Origin: JBLMYQ01 sp050258375 | Lineage (GTDB): Bacteria > Bacillota > Clostridia > Acetivibrionales > UBA4821 | Direction of reading: 5' to 3' | Assembly (NCBI GenBank): GCA_050258375.1 | Contig: JBLMYQ010000053.1 | Coordinates: 1 to 48,047 of the forward strand | DNA: 48,047 nt | In this document: piece by piece, positions 17,749 through 26,234 of the stretch | Layout of the letters: each line of letters opens with the position of its first letter | Position numbering within the stretch: position 1 is the first letter of the stretch | Notes under the pieces: generated by a model | The model's database searches: none | What the model saw: only the letters and a program-made list of their open reading frames with translations | What the model was told of the DNA's origin: nothing | Made by a program: the position numbers and the translations under genes

Positions 17749-17764
17749 GTATAGAATTCCCAAA

Positions 17765-19849
17765 TTAATCGACAATCTTTGTAAAATCACATACCTTGTT
17801 AGCAATTTCTTTTATCTGTAGCAGCATAGCAAGTCTATTATTCCTTATTTCCACGTTTTCAACTATTATCATGTTATTATCAAAAAACTCATTAATCGGA
17901 TTAATCATATCATACAATGATTTTACAGCCATATTATAAAGTTTACCTTTTATATTTTTTTCTACATCCACTTTTACTTTAGCAATAACTTTAAATAGCT
18001 CCTGTTCGTATTTATTTTCGAACTTATTTACTTCAACTTCTACATTAGTTTTCTCTGCTTTTAACGCAAGATTATAAACCCTATTCAAAACAGTTAATAA
18101 TTCAGCAAATCTTTGCTCCTCATTTTCCCTTATAGTCGTAATCGCAGAAACCCTATCAATTATATCTTTAATATTCAAAATACTGTTTTCCAAAACTGCA
18201 TCAACCATATCGTATCTATAGCCTTTATCAATAAGTATAACCTTTAGTCTTTGTCTGAAGAATCCGGCAACCTGTTTTTCAATCTCTTTCGGTTCAACAC
18301 TAACCTTCTCTTCCAGCAGCCTAATTGAATTTGATATGATATTCTCAATGTCAACATTTAAATCGCTATCATTCAGTATGCTTATTATTCCAAGTGCTTG
18401 CCTTCTAAGCCCATAAGGATCCTGAGAGCCTGTTGGTTGAACTCCGATTCCAAAAGAGCCAACAATAGAGTCCATTTTATCTGCTATACTTATTATCTGT
18501 CCAAAGATATCCTTGGGTATTTCATCTCCCGAAAATCTAGGCAAATAGTGAGAATATATCGCTTCTGCCACTTCCGGGTCTTCACCATTTTTTAATGCAT
18601 ATTCTCTTCCCATTATTCCCTGCAGCTCATCAAATTCGCCAACCATTGCTGTTTCCAAGTCTGCTTTACAAAGCAATCCGGCTCTCGATAATTTCTTGAC
18701 TTTATTAATGTCCATACCAATATTCTTACCTATTACTTCAGCTAATCCAATTATTCTTTCAACCTTTTCAAAGATTGTACCCAGCTTTTCCTGATATACA
18801 ACCACTTTAAGCTTTTCTACACGTGCTTCAAGCTTTTCCTTCATATCTTCGTTATAAAAAAACTGTGCATCCTTAAGTCTAGCTCTTAGAACACGTTCAT
18901 TCCCCTGTTTTACTATATCCAAGCTTTCTTTTCCGCCATTTCTTACAGTAATAAAATACGGCATCAAATTTCCTTCAGCATCAACCACCGGAAAATATCT
19001 CTGATGCTCTTTCATTGGAGTTATTATTGCCTCCTTTATTAGGTTAAGAAATTCCTTTTCAAAGCTTCCCATTAGTGCTGTTGGATATTCAACCAAATAG
19101 ATTACTTCTTCCAGAAGCTCCTCATCTATTAAAACCTTACCGTTTTTAGATTCTGCAAGTGCTTTTATCTGAGAAATTATAGCCTTTTTCCTTTCTTCCT
19201 GTTCTACAATAACATAATTATCAGCCATTACTTTTAAATATTTATCTGCTGAATTAATTATAATATCACGGTTTGAAAGGGTTCTATGCCCTCTAGAAAC
19301 GTTAGATGAAGCTGCTCCTTCAATTGAAAAACCAATAGCCTCATTATCAAATACTGCAGTCAACCACCTTATCGGTCTTGCAAATTTAATACTATAATCT
19401 CTCCATCTCATAGACTTTGGAAAGTTCAAAGAAGTTATTATTTCAGGCAAAATATCAGCAAGTACTGCTTTGGTCTCTTTGCCTTCTTCAAATTTTTTAG
19501 CAAATATATACTCAACATCTCCAACCTTGTCTGTTATTAAATCTTTTTCGGTTACCCCCTGACTTTTCATAAATCCCTGAACAGCTTTTGACAAATTACC
19601 ATTTTCATCATATGCAATCCTTTTGGCAGGACCTTTCACTACCTGATTGATAGAATCTTGTTTTTCTTCAACTCCCTCAACAATAAGCACCAATCTTCTT
19701 GGTGTTCCGAGAGCTTTTAGATCTGTAAATTTTATTCTGTATTCTTTGAGCTTGTTTTCGCCTGTCTTTTTAAGCTGGTCTAATGTATCAGGCATAAATT
19801 TAGCAGGTATTTCCTCAGTCCCTATTTCAAACAATAATGCTTTAGGCAT
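17765..19849 (-). CDS. glyS: Glycine--tRNA ligase beta subunit
   Basis: Beta subunit of the heterotetrameric (alpha2beta2) glycyl-tRNA synthetase, which binds tRNA-Gly and completes its charging with glycine. 694 residues, the usual length. The N-terminus LLFEIGTEEIPAKFMP and the block LGTPRRLVL are diagnostic; the central HD-like region (REYALKNGEDPEVAEAIYSHYLPRF) and the C-terminal anticodon-binding region are also present. Its ATG overlaps the end of glyQ by 8 bp, and its Shine-Dalgarno (AAGGAGG) lies within the glyQ coding sequence, so the two are translationally coupled. Expression is governed by the T-box upstream of glyQ. Confidence 0.97.
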   Translation of the reverse strand: MPKALLFEIGTEEIPAKFMPDTLDQLKKTGENKLKEYRIKFTDLKALGTPRRLVLIVEGVEEKQDSINQVVKGPAKRIAYDENGNLSKAVQGFMKSQGVTEKDLITDKVGDVEYIFAKKFEEGKETKAVLADILPEIITSLNFPKSMRWRDYSIKFARPIRWLTAVFDNEAIGFSIEGAASSNVSRGHRTLSNRDIIINSADKYLKVMADNYVIVEQEERKKAIISQIKALAESKNGKVLIDEELLEEVIYLVEYPTALMGSFEKEFLNLIKEAIITPMKEHQRYFPVVDAEGNLMPYFITVRNGGKESLDIVKQGNERVLRARLKDAQFFYNEDMKEKLEARVEKLKVVVYQEKLGTIFEKVERIIGLAEVIGKNIGMDINKVKKLSRAGLLCKADLETAMVGEFDELQGIMGREYALKNGEDPEVAEAIYSHYLPRFSGDEIPKDIFGQIISIADKMDSIVGSFGIGVQPTGSQDPYGLRRQALGIISILNDSDLNVDIENIISNSIRLLEEKVSVEPKEIEKQVAGFFRQRLKVILIDKGYRYDMVDAVLENSILNIKDIIDRVSAITTIRENEEQRFAELLTVLNRVYNLALKAEKTNVEVEVNKFENKYEQELFKVIAKVKVDVEKNIKGKLYNMAVKSLYDMINPINEFFDNNMIIVENVEIRNNRLAMLLQIKEIANKVCDFTKIVD

Positions 19850-20729
19850 TTTTCAGTCCTCCTTTATTGAGAAGTGGAAAACCAAGCTCTTCTCTTTGTG
19901 TAACAAAAGCATTTGCTGAGCTTCGCGCCAGGTTTCTGACTCTTCCGATAAATCTTGCTCTTTCAGTTACGCTTATTGCACCTCTGGCATCAAGCAGATT
20001 AAATGTATGCGAGCATTTAAGAACATAATCGTAAGCCGGCAAAACAAGGTTTAAACCTATAACCCGTTTAGCTTCCTTTTCATATATATCAAATAGATTA
20101 AAAAGCATTTCGGTATCGGATTCTTCAAAGTTATATTTAGAATGTTCATATTCAGCTCTGTGGAATACGTCCCCATAATTTAGATAGTCATTCCATTTGA
20201 TATCATAAACATTGTCCTTATTCTGTAAATACATTGTTATTCTCTCAAGTCCATAGGTTATTTCAGCCGTAACCGGTTTACAGTCCATGCTTCCAACCTG
20301 TTGAAAGTACGTAAACTGTGTAATTTCCATGCCATCAAGCCATACCTCCCAGCCAAGCCCCCATGCTCCAAGTGTAGGTGCCTCCCAGTTATCCTCAACA
20401 AATCTTATATCATGCTTTTCCGGCTCTATGCCTAATCTTTTCAAGCTTTCTATATAAAGCTCAATAACATTATCCGGAGATGGCTTTAGTATAACCTGAT
20501 ATTGATGATGTTGAAAAAGGCGGTTCGGATTATCTCCGTATCTTCCATCGTTCGGTCTTCTCGAAGGTTCAACATATGCAATATTCCAAGGTTCAGGACC
20601 CAATGCTCTTAAAAAGGTCATCGGGTTCATAGTTCCTGCACCTTTTTCAACATCATATGGATTTCCAATAATGCAGCCTTGCTCACTCCAGAATTTTTGT
20701 AATGCAATTATTACATCCTGATAATTCAT
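19842..20729 (-). CDS. glyQ: Glycine--tRNA ligase alpha subunit
   Basis: Catalytic alpha subunit of bacterial heterotetrameric GlyRS, forming glycyl-adenylate. 295 residues; the family signatures are clear: FWSEQGCII, GAGTMNPMTFLRALGPEPW, YVEPSRRPNDGRYGDNPNR, QHHQYQVI and the segment WEVWLDGMEITQFTYFQQ. The ATG at 20729 is preferred: GGAGTG lies 6 nt upstream, while an earlier in-frame GTG is part of that site. It is first in the glyQ-glyS operon and directly follows a T-box leader. Confidence 0.97.
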   Translation of the reverse strand: MNYQDVIIALQKFWSEQGCIIGNPYDVEKGAGTMNPMTFLRALGPEPWNIAYVEPSRRPNDGRYGDNPNRLFQHHQYQVILKPSPDNVIELYIESLKRLGIEPEKHDIRFVEDNWEAPTLGAWGLGWEVWLDGMEITQFTYFQQVGSMDCKPVTAEITYGLERITMYLQNKDNVYDIKWNDYLNYGDVFHRAEYEHSKYNFEESDTEMLFNLFDIYEKEAKRVIGLNLVLPAYDYVLKCSHTFNLLDARGAISVTERARFIGRVRNLARSSANAFVTQREELGFPLLNKGGLKNA

Positions 20730-20744
20730 ACTAATCACTCCTTA

Positions 20745-20788
20745 TAAAAAAATAAAGCCTTTCATCCTTATAAGGGACGAAAGACTTT
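20745..20788 (-). terminator. T-box attenuator terminator
   Basis: Hairpin AAAGTCTTTCGTCC / GGATGAAAGGCTTT on the minus strand, followed by ATTTTTTT. It is the OFF-state structure of the glyQS T-box. No other terminator is seen after the RND pump gene, so it may also stop read-through from that operon. Confidence 0.85.
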
Positions 20789-20945
20789 TCTTCCGCGGTT
20801 CCACCCTAATTGGTATACTTTCATATACCCTCTTTCAATCCATTTGCTCATAAGTGCCGTTCACCGTTTGTGAATAACAGTCTCTCACCACCACTGTCTC
20901 GCTTGAATAAACTTGCGGTTACTCTTCTTACTCATTGCAATTATT
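20745..20945 (-). promoter_or_regulatory. Glycine T-box riboswitch leader of glyQS
   Basis: On the minus strand the leader has the conserved T-box sequence AGGGTGGAACCGCGG (20807-20793), which pairs with the uncharged tRNA acceptor end. Upstream is a Stem I region, with the likely specifier GGC (20858-20856) in the context GAACGGCA, which codes for glycine. Downstream is the terminator hairpin (arms 20774-20788 and 20754-20768) with a U-tract. Uncharged tRNA-Gly would stabilise the antiterminator and switch glyQS on. Confidence 0.92.
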
Positions 20946-20956
20946 TGATTAATAAT

Positions 20957-20985
20957 AAATTACTAAATTGAAGCAAAATTGTCAA
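20957..20985 (-). promoter_or_regulatory. Promoter of the glyQS leader
   Basis: Minus strand TTGACA (20985-20980), 17-bp spacer, TAATTT (20962-20957). The -35 element and spacer overlap the final codons of the RND pump gene, whose stop is at 20963-20965. The -10 is a moderate match. Confidence 0.5.
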
Positions 20986-23900
20986 CAGTCTGCGCTTTCA
21001 TTTTTTTAGCCTTTCTCTTTGCTTTGAATTTTATTCCCAAATCATCAAAATAAGTATAAATTACCGGCAGGATAAGAAGAGTCAATATTGTAGAACTTAT
21101 CAATCCACCTATAACAACAGTTGCAAGCGGTGCCTGTGTTTCTGCACCTTCTCCTATTCCAAGTGCAAGCGGCAGCAAAGCCAAAACAGTAACTAATGAT
21201 GTCATTAGTATTGGTCTTAATCTCGTAGGTCCGGCTTTCAGTATAGCTTCTTCTCTTTCCATACCTCTGCCTCTAAGGGTATTGATATAGTCAAGCAATA
21301 CAATTGCGTTGCTTACAACTATACCCGTAAGCATAATCAATCCTATAAATGCCGGAACACTGAACGCTCTATGTGTTATTACCAATCCTAGTGCTGCACC
21401 GGTAAACGCCAATGGTACTGAAAACATTATGGTAAAAGGATGTATCAATGATTCAAACTGAGAAGCCATTACCATATATACAAGTAAAAATCCAAGCACA
21501 AGCGCCAACAAGAGACTTGCAAATGCCTCTACCATTTCTTTTTGCTGTCCACCAAATTCAATCGTATAACCTTCCGGTATACTAATTTTATCAAGCTGTG
21601 CCTTAATATCCTTGTTAATACTTCCAATATCTCTTCCAAATATATCTGAGCTTACCGTAACAAATCTTTGCTGGGCTTGACGAGATATTGTCGTTGGGCC
21701 TTCCTCAATTCTAATTTCTGCCAAATCATACAATGGAACCTCAACGCCTGAAGCTGCCATAATTTTCATACTTTTTAGCTGTTCAAAATTCTTTCTAGCA
21801 GTCTCCGGCAGTTCAACACGAATATCATATTCTTCCCCTGAAACTCTATAACGTGTAGCAACCTTTCCCTCTATCGAATTTCTTATCGTGTTAGCGATTT
21901 GAGCCGTTCCAAGCCCATAATTTGAAGCTTTCTCTCTATTAACAATGATTTGTGCCTCAGGTCTGCCCTTCGCAATGCTGGATTCAACCTGTCTGGTTCC
22001 TTCCACCTTACTAACAGCATCAACAATCTGATTAGCTGTTTGTTTTAGTACATCAAGTTCAGGTCCTTTAATACTAAGTGAAATCGGTGAAGAAGAGCTA
22101 AATCCTCCTCCCATAGTTGAACTAACTTCTGTAACCTTTATTTCTGCGCCAGGTATGATTTCAAGCTTTTTACGGATTTCATCAACAACCTGAGCAGTAC
22201 TTCTATTCCTTTTGTTTAATGGTTTTAATGTAGCACTGATTGAAGCTGTATTTGAAACACTTCCCTGCAAGCTGCTCATGCCAGTATTACCGCCCCCAAC
22301 AGTAACAAAATATTTTTCCATTTCAGGCATACTCTTAAGTATATTTTCAGCCTTCATTGTTACTCCATTTGTTCTTTCCAACAAAGTACCTTGCGGTAAT
22401 TCAATACTTACAGTAAACTGTCCCTGGTCCATAGTCGGGAAAAACTCTGCACCAACCAAAGGAACAAGTGCCAAGCTAAGAACAAACACTCCGGCAACTG
22501 TTACAGTCGTAATAAATCTATGATGAAGTACAAATCTTAATACTTTTCTATAAAAAGCATCAACCTTACCAAAAAGTGCATTAAAATTCTTTAATATCAG
22601 ACCTTTTGATTTTTTACCATCCAATTTTGTTACATCAACCGCATTCAGGAATCTTGCACTCAATGTAGGAATAACCGTTAGCGATACCGCTAAAGAAGCC
22701 AATAGGGCAAATGTAACCGTCAATGCAAGCTCTTTGAATATTTGTGCTGCAATACCTTCGGCAAATGCTATAGGAAGGAATACTATAACAGTTGTAAGTG
22801 TAGATGCAATAACAGCTCTCCCAACTTCTGCCGTTGCAGTTATCGAAGCATTTACTCTGTCATATCCCTGATCTATATGCCTATATATGTTTTCAAGAAC
22901 AACTATTGCATCGTCTACCAGCCTTCCTACTCCAAGTGCCAAGCCTCCCAAAGAAACAAGATTCAGCGTTGTTCCCCCGAAATATATCAGAATGAAGGTA
23001 ACTATGATTGACAGTGGAATAGCTGTTCCTACAATTAATGTTGCCCGAATATTCTTTAAAAACAAGAACAAGATAAATATTGCAAGTATTGCTCCTAAGG
23101 TTGCATCCTTGGCAACGTTTTGAATTGATTGCTCAATAAATTTGCCTTGGTCAAATAATAGTTTGATACTTATTCCGGGATACTCTTTTTCTATTGCTTT
23201 TATTTCTTCTTTAAGTCTGTTTACAACTTTAACCGTATTTGAGTTTGACTGTTTTTGAATAATAACACCAATACTGCTTCCGCCATTCATTCTTGTATGT
23301 GAATCAACCTTTTTAAAAGAATCGCTTACATCAGCAATATCTCTTATGTATAATACATTGCCATTTGGAAGAATTATCGGGACATTATTTATTTGTTCCA
23401 ATGATTTGAATTCCCCGGTGCTTCTTATCAAAAGAGTTTTATCACCATAATCAACCGTCCCACCTGATTGATTAAGATTTTCCGTTTGAAGCGCTGTAAC
23501 AACCTGATTTAGATTCATTCCGTATCCGGAAAGTTTTTCAGGATTTACTTTAACTCTGATTTCTCTTGTTTCGCCGCCTCTGATAGTAACAGAAGCTACC
23601 CCATCCTGACTTTCCAGTCTTTGCTTTATTTTATCTTCAACAAACCGTTTTAGCTTGATATTATCCATATTACCAGTAATACCAAGGTTTAATATCGGTA
23701 TCATACTAGGGTCCATCTTTATAACCATTGGATTTTCCACTTCACTAGGAAGCATCTTTTTATACAAATCAATTTTTTCCCTCATTTGAAGGGTAGCAAA
23801 ATTCATATCAGTACCAGAATTAAATTCTGCAATAATTAATGAGCTGCCCGCAGAGGATTGTGACTGAATTGTCTTTATATTACTTACGGTTGCAATTGCA

Positions 23901-24106
23901 TTTTCAATATTCTTTGAAACCACACTTTCAATTTCCTGCGGTCCAACCCCCGAATATGTAGTTGATACAATTGCTATTGGGAATTTTATGTTTGGCATTA
24001 AATCTATCGATACCCTTGAAAGAGATATGAAACCCAAAACCAAGGCAATCAATACGCACATTAAAACTGTAACCGGTCTTTTTATGGACACTTCATGTAT
24101 CTTCAA
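20963..24106 (-). CDS. RND-family efflux transporter permease (AcrB/HAE1-like)
   Basis: 1047 residues, a typical size for proton-driven RND drug exporters: a first TM helix right after IHEVSIKRP, a large extracytoplasmic porter loop, a TM block with GLALGVGRLVDDAIVVLENIYRH (the Asp pair of the proton relay in TM4), a second porter loop, and a second TM block ending LLILPVIYTYFDD. In diderms such pumps work with an adaptor and an outer-membrane channel. Here only the adaptor is present, as expected for a Gram-positive cell, so export is probably across the single membrane. The TTG at 24106 is preferred, with AAGGGGTG about 9 nt upstream; a GTG at 24118 overlaps that site. Third gene of marR-adaptor-pump. 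Substrate unknown. Confidence 0.93.
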   Translation of the reverse strand: MKIHEVSIKRPVTVLMCVLIALVLGFISLSRVSIDLMPNIKFPIAIVSTTYSGVGPQEIESVVSKNIENAIATVSNIKTIQSQSSAGSSLIIAEFNSGTDMNFATLQMREKIDLYKKMLPSEVENPMVIKMDPSMIPILNLGITGNMDNIKLKRFVEDKIKQRLESQDGVASVTIRGGETREIRVKVNPEKLSGYGMNLNQVVTALQTENLNQSGGTVDYGDKTLLIRSTGEFKSLEQINNVPIILPNGNVLYIRDIADVSDSFKKVDSHTRMNGGSSIGVIIQKQSNSNTVKVVNRLKEEIKAIEKEYPGISIKLLFDQGKFIEQSIQNVAKDATLGAILAIFILFLFLKNIRATLIVGTAIPLSIIVTFILIYFGGTTLNLVSLGGLALGVGRLVDDAIVVLENIYRHIDQGYDRVNASITATAEVGRAVIASTLTTVIVFLPIAFAEGIAAQIFKELALTVTFALLASLAVSLTVIPTLSARFLNAVDVTKLDGKKSKGLILKNFNALFGKVDAFYRKVLRFVLHHRFITTVTVAGVFVLSLALVPLVGAEFFPTMDQGQFTVSIELPQGTLLERTNGVTMKAENILKSMPEMEKYFVTVGGGNTGMSSLQGSVSNTASISATLKPLNKRNRSTAQVVDEIRKKLEIIPGAEIKVTEVSSTMGGGFSSSSPISLSIKGPELDVLKQTANQIVDAVSKVEGTRQVESSIAKGRPEAQIIVNREKASNYGLGTAQIANTIRNSIEGKVATRYRVSGEEYDIRVELPETARKNFEQLKSMKIMAASGVEVPLYDLAEIRIEEGPTTISRQAQQRFVTVSSDIFGRDIGSINKDIKAQLDKISIPEGYTIEFGGQQKEMVEAFASLLLALVLGFLLVYMVMASQFESLIHPFTIMFSVPLAFTGAALGLVITHRAFSVPAFIGLIMLTGIVVSNAIVLLDYINTLRGRGMEREEAILKAGPTRLRPILMTSLVTVLALLPLALGIGEGAETQAPLATVVIGGLISSTILTLLILPVIYTYFDDLGIKFKAKRKAKKMKAQTVDNFASI

Positions 24107-24151
24107 TATTAAACACACCCCTTAAATTAATTGACAATCAATAATTAACAA

Positions 24152-25408
24152 CTATTTACCAGGCTGAGTACCTTTTATAATAGTAACCTTCGACCCATCC
24201 ACTAAATAATTCTGTCCTTTAGAAATAACACTTTCGTTTTCATTAGCTCCTTGTAAAACCTGAACAAAAACTCCATCAGAATATCCAGTGGTTATTTCTC
24301 TTTTTGTTGCTTTATTGCCGTCAGTTATATAAACAACCTTTTTGCCCTCATCATCAATTATTGATTCCAATGGAACAGCCAATACATTTAAAGCTTTATC
24401 TACACTAATCTTAATTTCTGCAAACATGCCACCTTTTATCATGCCTAAATCATTTTGTATTCGAATCTCCACAAGATATGCTTGCGTTTTCGAATCAGCA
24501 ACAGGTGATATACCAGAAATAGCTCCTGCAAAAACACCATTTGAGGCTGCCTTAACATTCACTTTAACCATATCACCTACTTTAATTTTGTTTATTATAT
24601 CTTCAGTTACGCCAACCTTAACAACTGCAGAAGATAAATCAGCAACACTCATTGCAGTTACCGCACTGTTGGTCATCTCTCCAACCTTTACATTTTTTGA
24701 CGCTACAATTCCATCTATAGGCGATTTGACCTCAGTATTCTCCAATTGGGATTTTGCAATATCATATGCCGCTTTTGCCTGTTGTAATTGTGCTTTTGCC
24801 GTTTCGATATTTTCAGGATTAATTTTACCTTGTGTTAGTTCATAATTAGCCTTTGCAGATATGTATTGCTCCTGGGCAAGCTTAAATCCTTTTTCTGCAG
24901 CTTCAAATACTTGTTTTGAAACACCATCAACTTCAAAAAGCTGTTTATTTCTTTCATAGTTTAATTTTGCATCCTCATAATTAGCCTTTGCAATTGCATA
25001 AGCACTCTTAAGCTGTACCATTTGCTGTTCCAAACCACCGCCGGTTGCTTTATTATATGATGCTTTCGCTATGTTGTAAGCCGCTTCGGATTGAGCCACC
25101 TGAAGTCTAATATCTTTTTGCTCAACCACGAACAAGACGTCTCCTTTTTTTACCTTTTGACCTATATCAAAATTAATTCTTTCAACCTTTCCAGCAGTTT
25201 TTGCAGAAATATTTACTTGCTTTACAGCTTCTACCCTTCCATTCAAATCTACAATAGATTCTACTGTTGTACGTGCAACTTTAACTACACTTACCGGAAT
25301 TGCTTTTTGTGGTTCCTCTGTTGTTGCTGCTTTTTTCTCTCCGCATCCAGTCAGAGATAATATTGATACTAATAGCAAAATTATTATTCCAATACTCTTC
25401 TTATTCAT
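24152..25408 (-). CDS. RND efflux periplasmic-type adaptor subunit, lipoprotein
   Basis: 418 residues. The N-terminus is a lipoprotein signal with a lipobox LTGC (C22), so the mature protein should be anchored to the outer face of the membrane. Then comes the membrane-fusion-protein architecture: a lipoyl half-domain (GRVEAVKQVNISAKTAGKVERINFDIGQKVKKGD), a long alpha-helical hairpin rich in Ala/Lys repeats (about 95-205), the second lipoyl half (VKSPIDGIVASKNVKVGE), a beta-barrel and a C-terminal membrane-proximal domain. It pairs with the pump gene 45 bp downstream. Start ATG with AAGGGGAAG upstream. The short spacer before the pump gene holds a TTGTTAATT/TGTCAATT motif seen elsewhere in the window. 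Confidence 0.93.
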   Translation of the reverse strand: MNKKSIGIIILLLVSILSLTGCGEKKAATTEEPQKAIPVSVVKVARTTVESIVDLNGRVEAVKQVNISAKTAGKVERINFDIGQKVKKGDVLFVVEQKDIRLQVAQSEAAYNIAKASYNKATGGGLEQQMVQLKSAYAIAKANYEDAKLNYERNKQLFEVDGVSKQVFEAAEKGFKLAQEQYISAKANYELTQGKINPENIETAKAQLQQAKAAYDIAKSQLENTEVKSPIDGIVASKNVKVGEMTNSAVTAMSVADLSSAVVKVGVTEDIINKIKVGDMVKVNVKAASNGVFAGAISGISPVADSKTQAYLVEIRIQNDLGMIKGGMFAEIKISVDKALNVLAVPLESIIDDEGKKVVYITDGNKATKREITTGYSDGVFVQVLQGANENESVISKGQNYLVDGSKVTIIKGTQPGK

Positions 25409-25453
25409 CTAGTCTATCTTCCCCTTTAAATTAGATTTTTTTTGCAAATTATT

Positions 25454-25885
25454 TTATTGATTTCTTACATTCTCACAAATCTTTTTTGTAATCCTCAACA
25501 ACGCTTCCATTTCATCATCTGTCAAATTTGAAAAGTATTTTTGGAGTATACTGTTACGATTCTCACAAATTCTTTTTAGTACCTTACCCCCTTCTTCTTT
25601 TAAGCCTATTACTACAACTCTCCTATCAGTTTCACTCCTGTCTCTTGAAATCAATCCCAGATTATATAGCTTATCAGTAAGATTAGTAACCGCACTCAAG
25701 GTTATGTTTAAATGCTTGGCTATGTCTGTAACCATACATTCACCTTCATTTTTTAAAAACATAAGTAAATAAATATGCGCATGCCCCAATCCACTATCAA
25801 TACCTTCTTTAATTTTATGAGATATTCTTTTTGTTATTTCAAAATTTGCTTTATCAATTTCTTCAAACATTTCCTTAAATTCCAA
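25454..25885 (-). CDS. MarR-family transcriptional regulator
   Basis: 143-residue winged-helix regulator. The HTH region (TDIAKHLNITLSAVTNLTDKLYNLGLISR) and the wing (RSETDRRVVVIGLKEEG) are textbook MarR features; flanking helices form the dimer interface. MarR proteins are usually repressors released by small ligands such as antibiotics. It is the first gene of the efflux operon (45 bp before the adaptor), and a palindromic sequence sits just downstream of the operon promoter, so self-repression of the pump operon is likely. The start is TTG at 25885 with GGGGGTG 7 nt upstream. Confidence 0.93.
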   Translation of the reverse strand: MEFKEMFEEIDKANFEITKRISHKIKEGIDSGLGHAHIYLLMFLKNEGECMVTDIAKHLNITLSAVTNLTDKLYNLGLISRDRSETDRRVVVIGLKEEGGKVLKRICENRNSILQKYFSNLTDDEMEALLRITKKICENVRNQ

Positions 25886-25901
25886 AACACTTCACCCCCG
25901 A

Positions 25902-25922
25902 ATAGTTTAATCACTTAACTAT
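25902..25922 (-). promoter_or_regulatory. Candidate MarR operator
   Basis: Inverted repeat with perfect 6-bp arms ATAGTT / AACTAT separated by 9 bp, at about +5 to +25 from the predicted start. A further half site AATAGTTA lies just upstream of the -35 box (25963-25970). Location and symmetry fit an autorepressor site; no direct proof. Confidence 0.5.
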
Positions 25923-25933
25923 TATATAATTAA

Positions 25934-25962
25934 ATTATAAACTTATTACAGAATTATTTCAA
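25934..25962 (-). promoter_or_regulatory. Promoter of the marR-RND operon
   Basis: Minus strand TTGAAA (25962-25957), exactly 17 bp, TATAAT (25939-25934). A near-consensus sigma-A promoter about 50 bp before the marR start. Confidence 0.75.
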
Positions 25963-26016
25963 TAACTATTAAACTTTCTTTAGGGCAAACACACGAATGC
26001 AAATAATTTCAAATCC

Positions 26017-26120
26017 AGACCCTCCTATCCTCCCTAACAGGGAGCGAATAGTAATTTTTATGAAGATTTTTCTATGAAAAACTACTTTTCGTCCCCTTTT
26101 CAGGGGAGAAAGAGGGGTCT
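26017..26120. repeat. 104-bp MITE-like inverted repeat (element A)
   Basis: The two halves form an imperfect palindrome: left arm 26017-26059 begins AGACCCTCCTATCCTCCCT, and the reverse complement of the right arm 26077-26120 begins AGACCCCTCTTTCTCCCCT and ends in AAAAGTAGTTTTT. The centre (26060-26076) is ATGAAGA-TTTTTC-TATG. It has no coding capacity. Parts of it recur at 31734-31752 and 31897-31916. It fills most of the 350-bp gap between marR and the anti-sigma gene. Confidence 0.75.
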
Positions 26121-26234
26121 AAGTAGAATTTTTTCTTTTGTTTTTCCAGTATTTTGCTTCATGCAGTTACCCTAAACTTTCCCATTAAAAAATTCCCCCA
26201 TATAATGGAGGAATTTTAAGAGTAAATAAGCTTA

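Noticed and set aside
24342..24845. 167-codon open frame on the plus strand
   Set aside because: Antisense to the helical hairpin of the RND adaptor, a low-complexity region that leaves other frames open.
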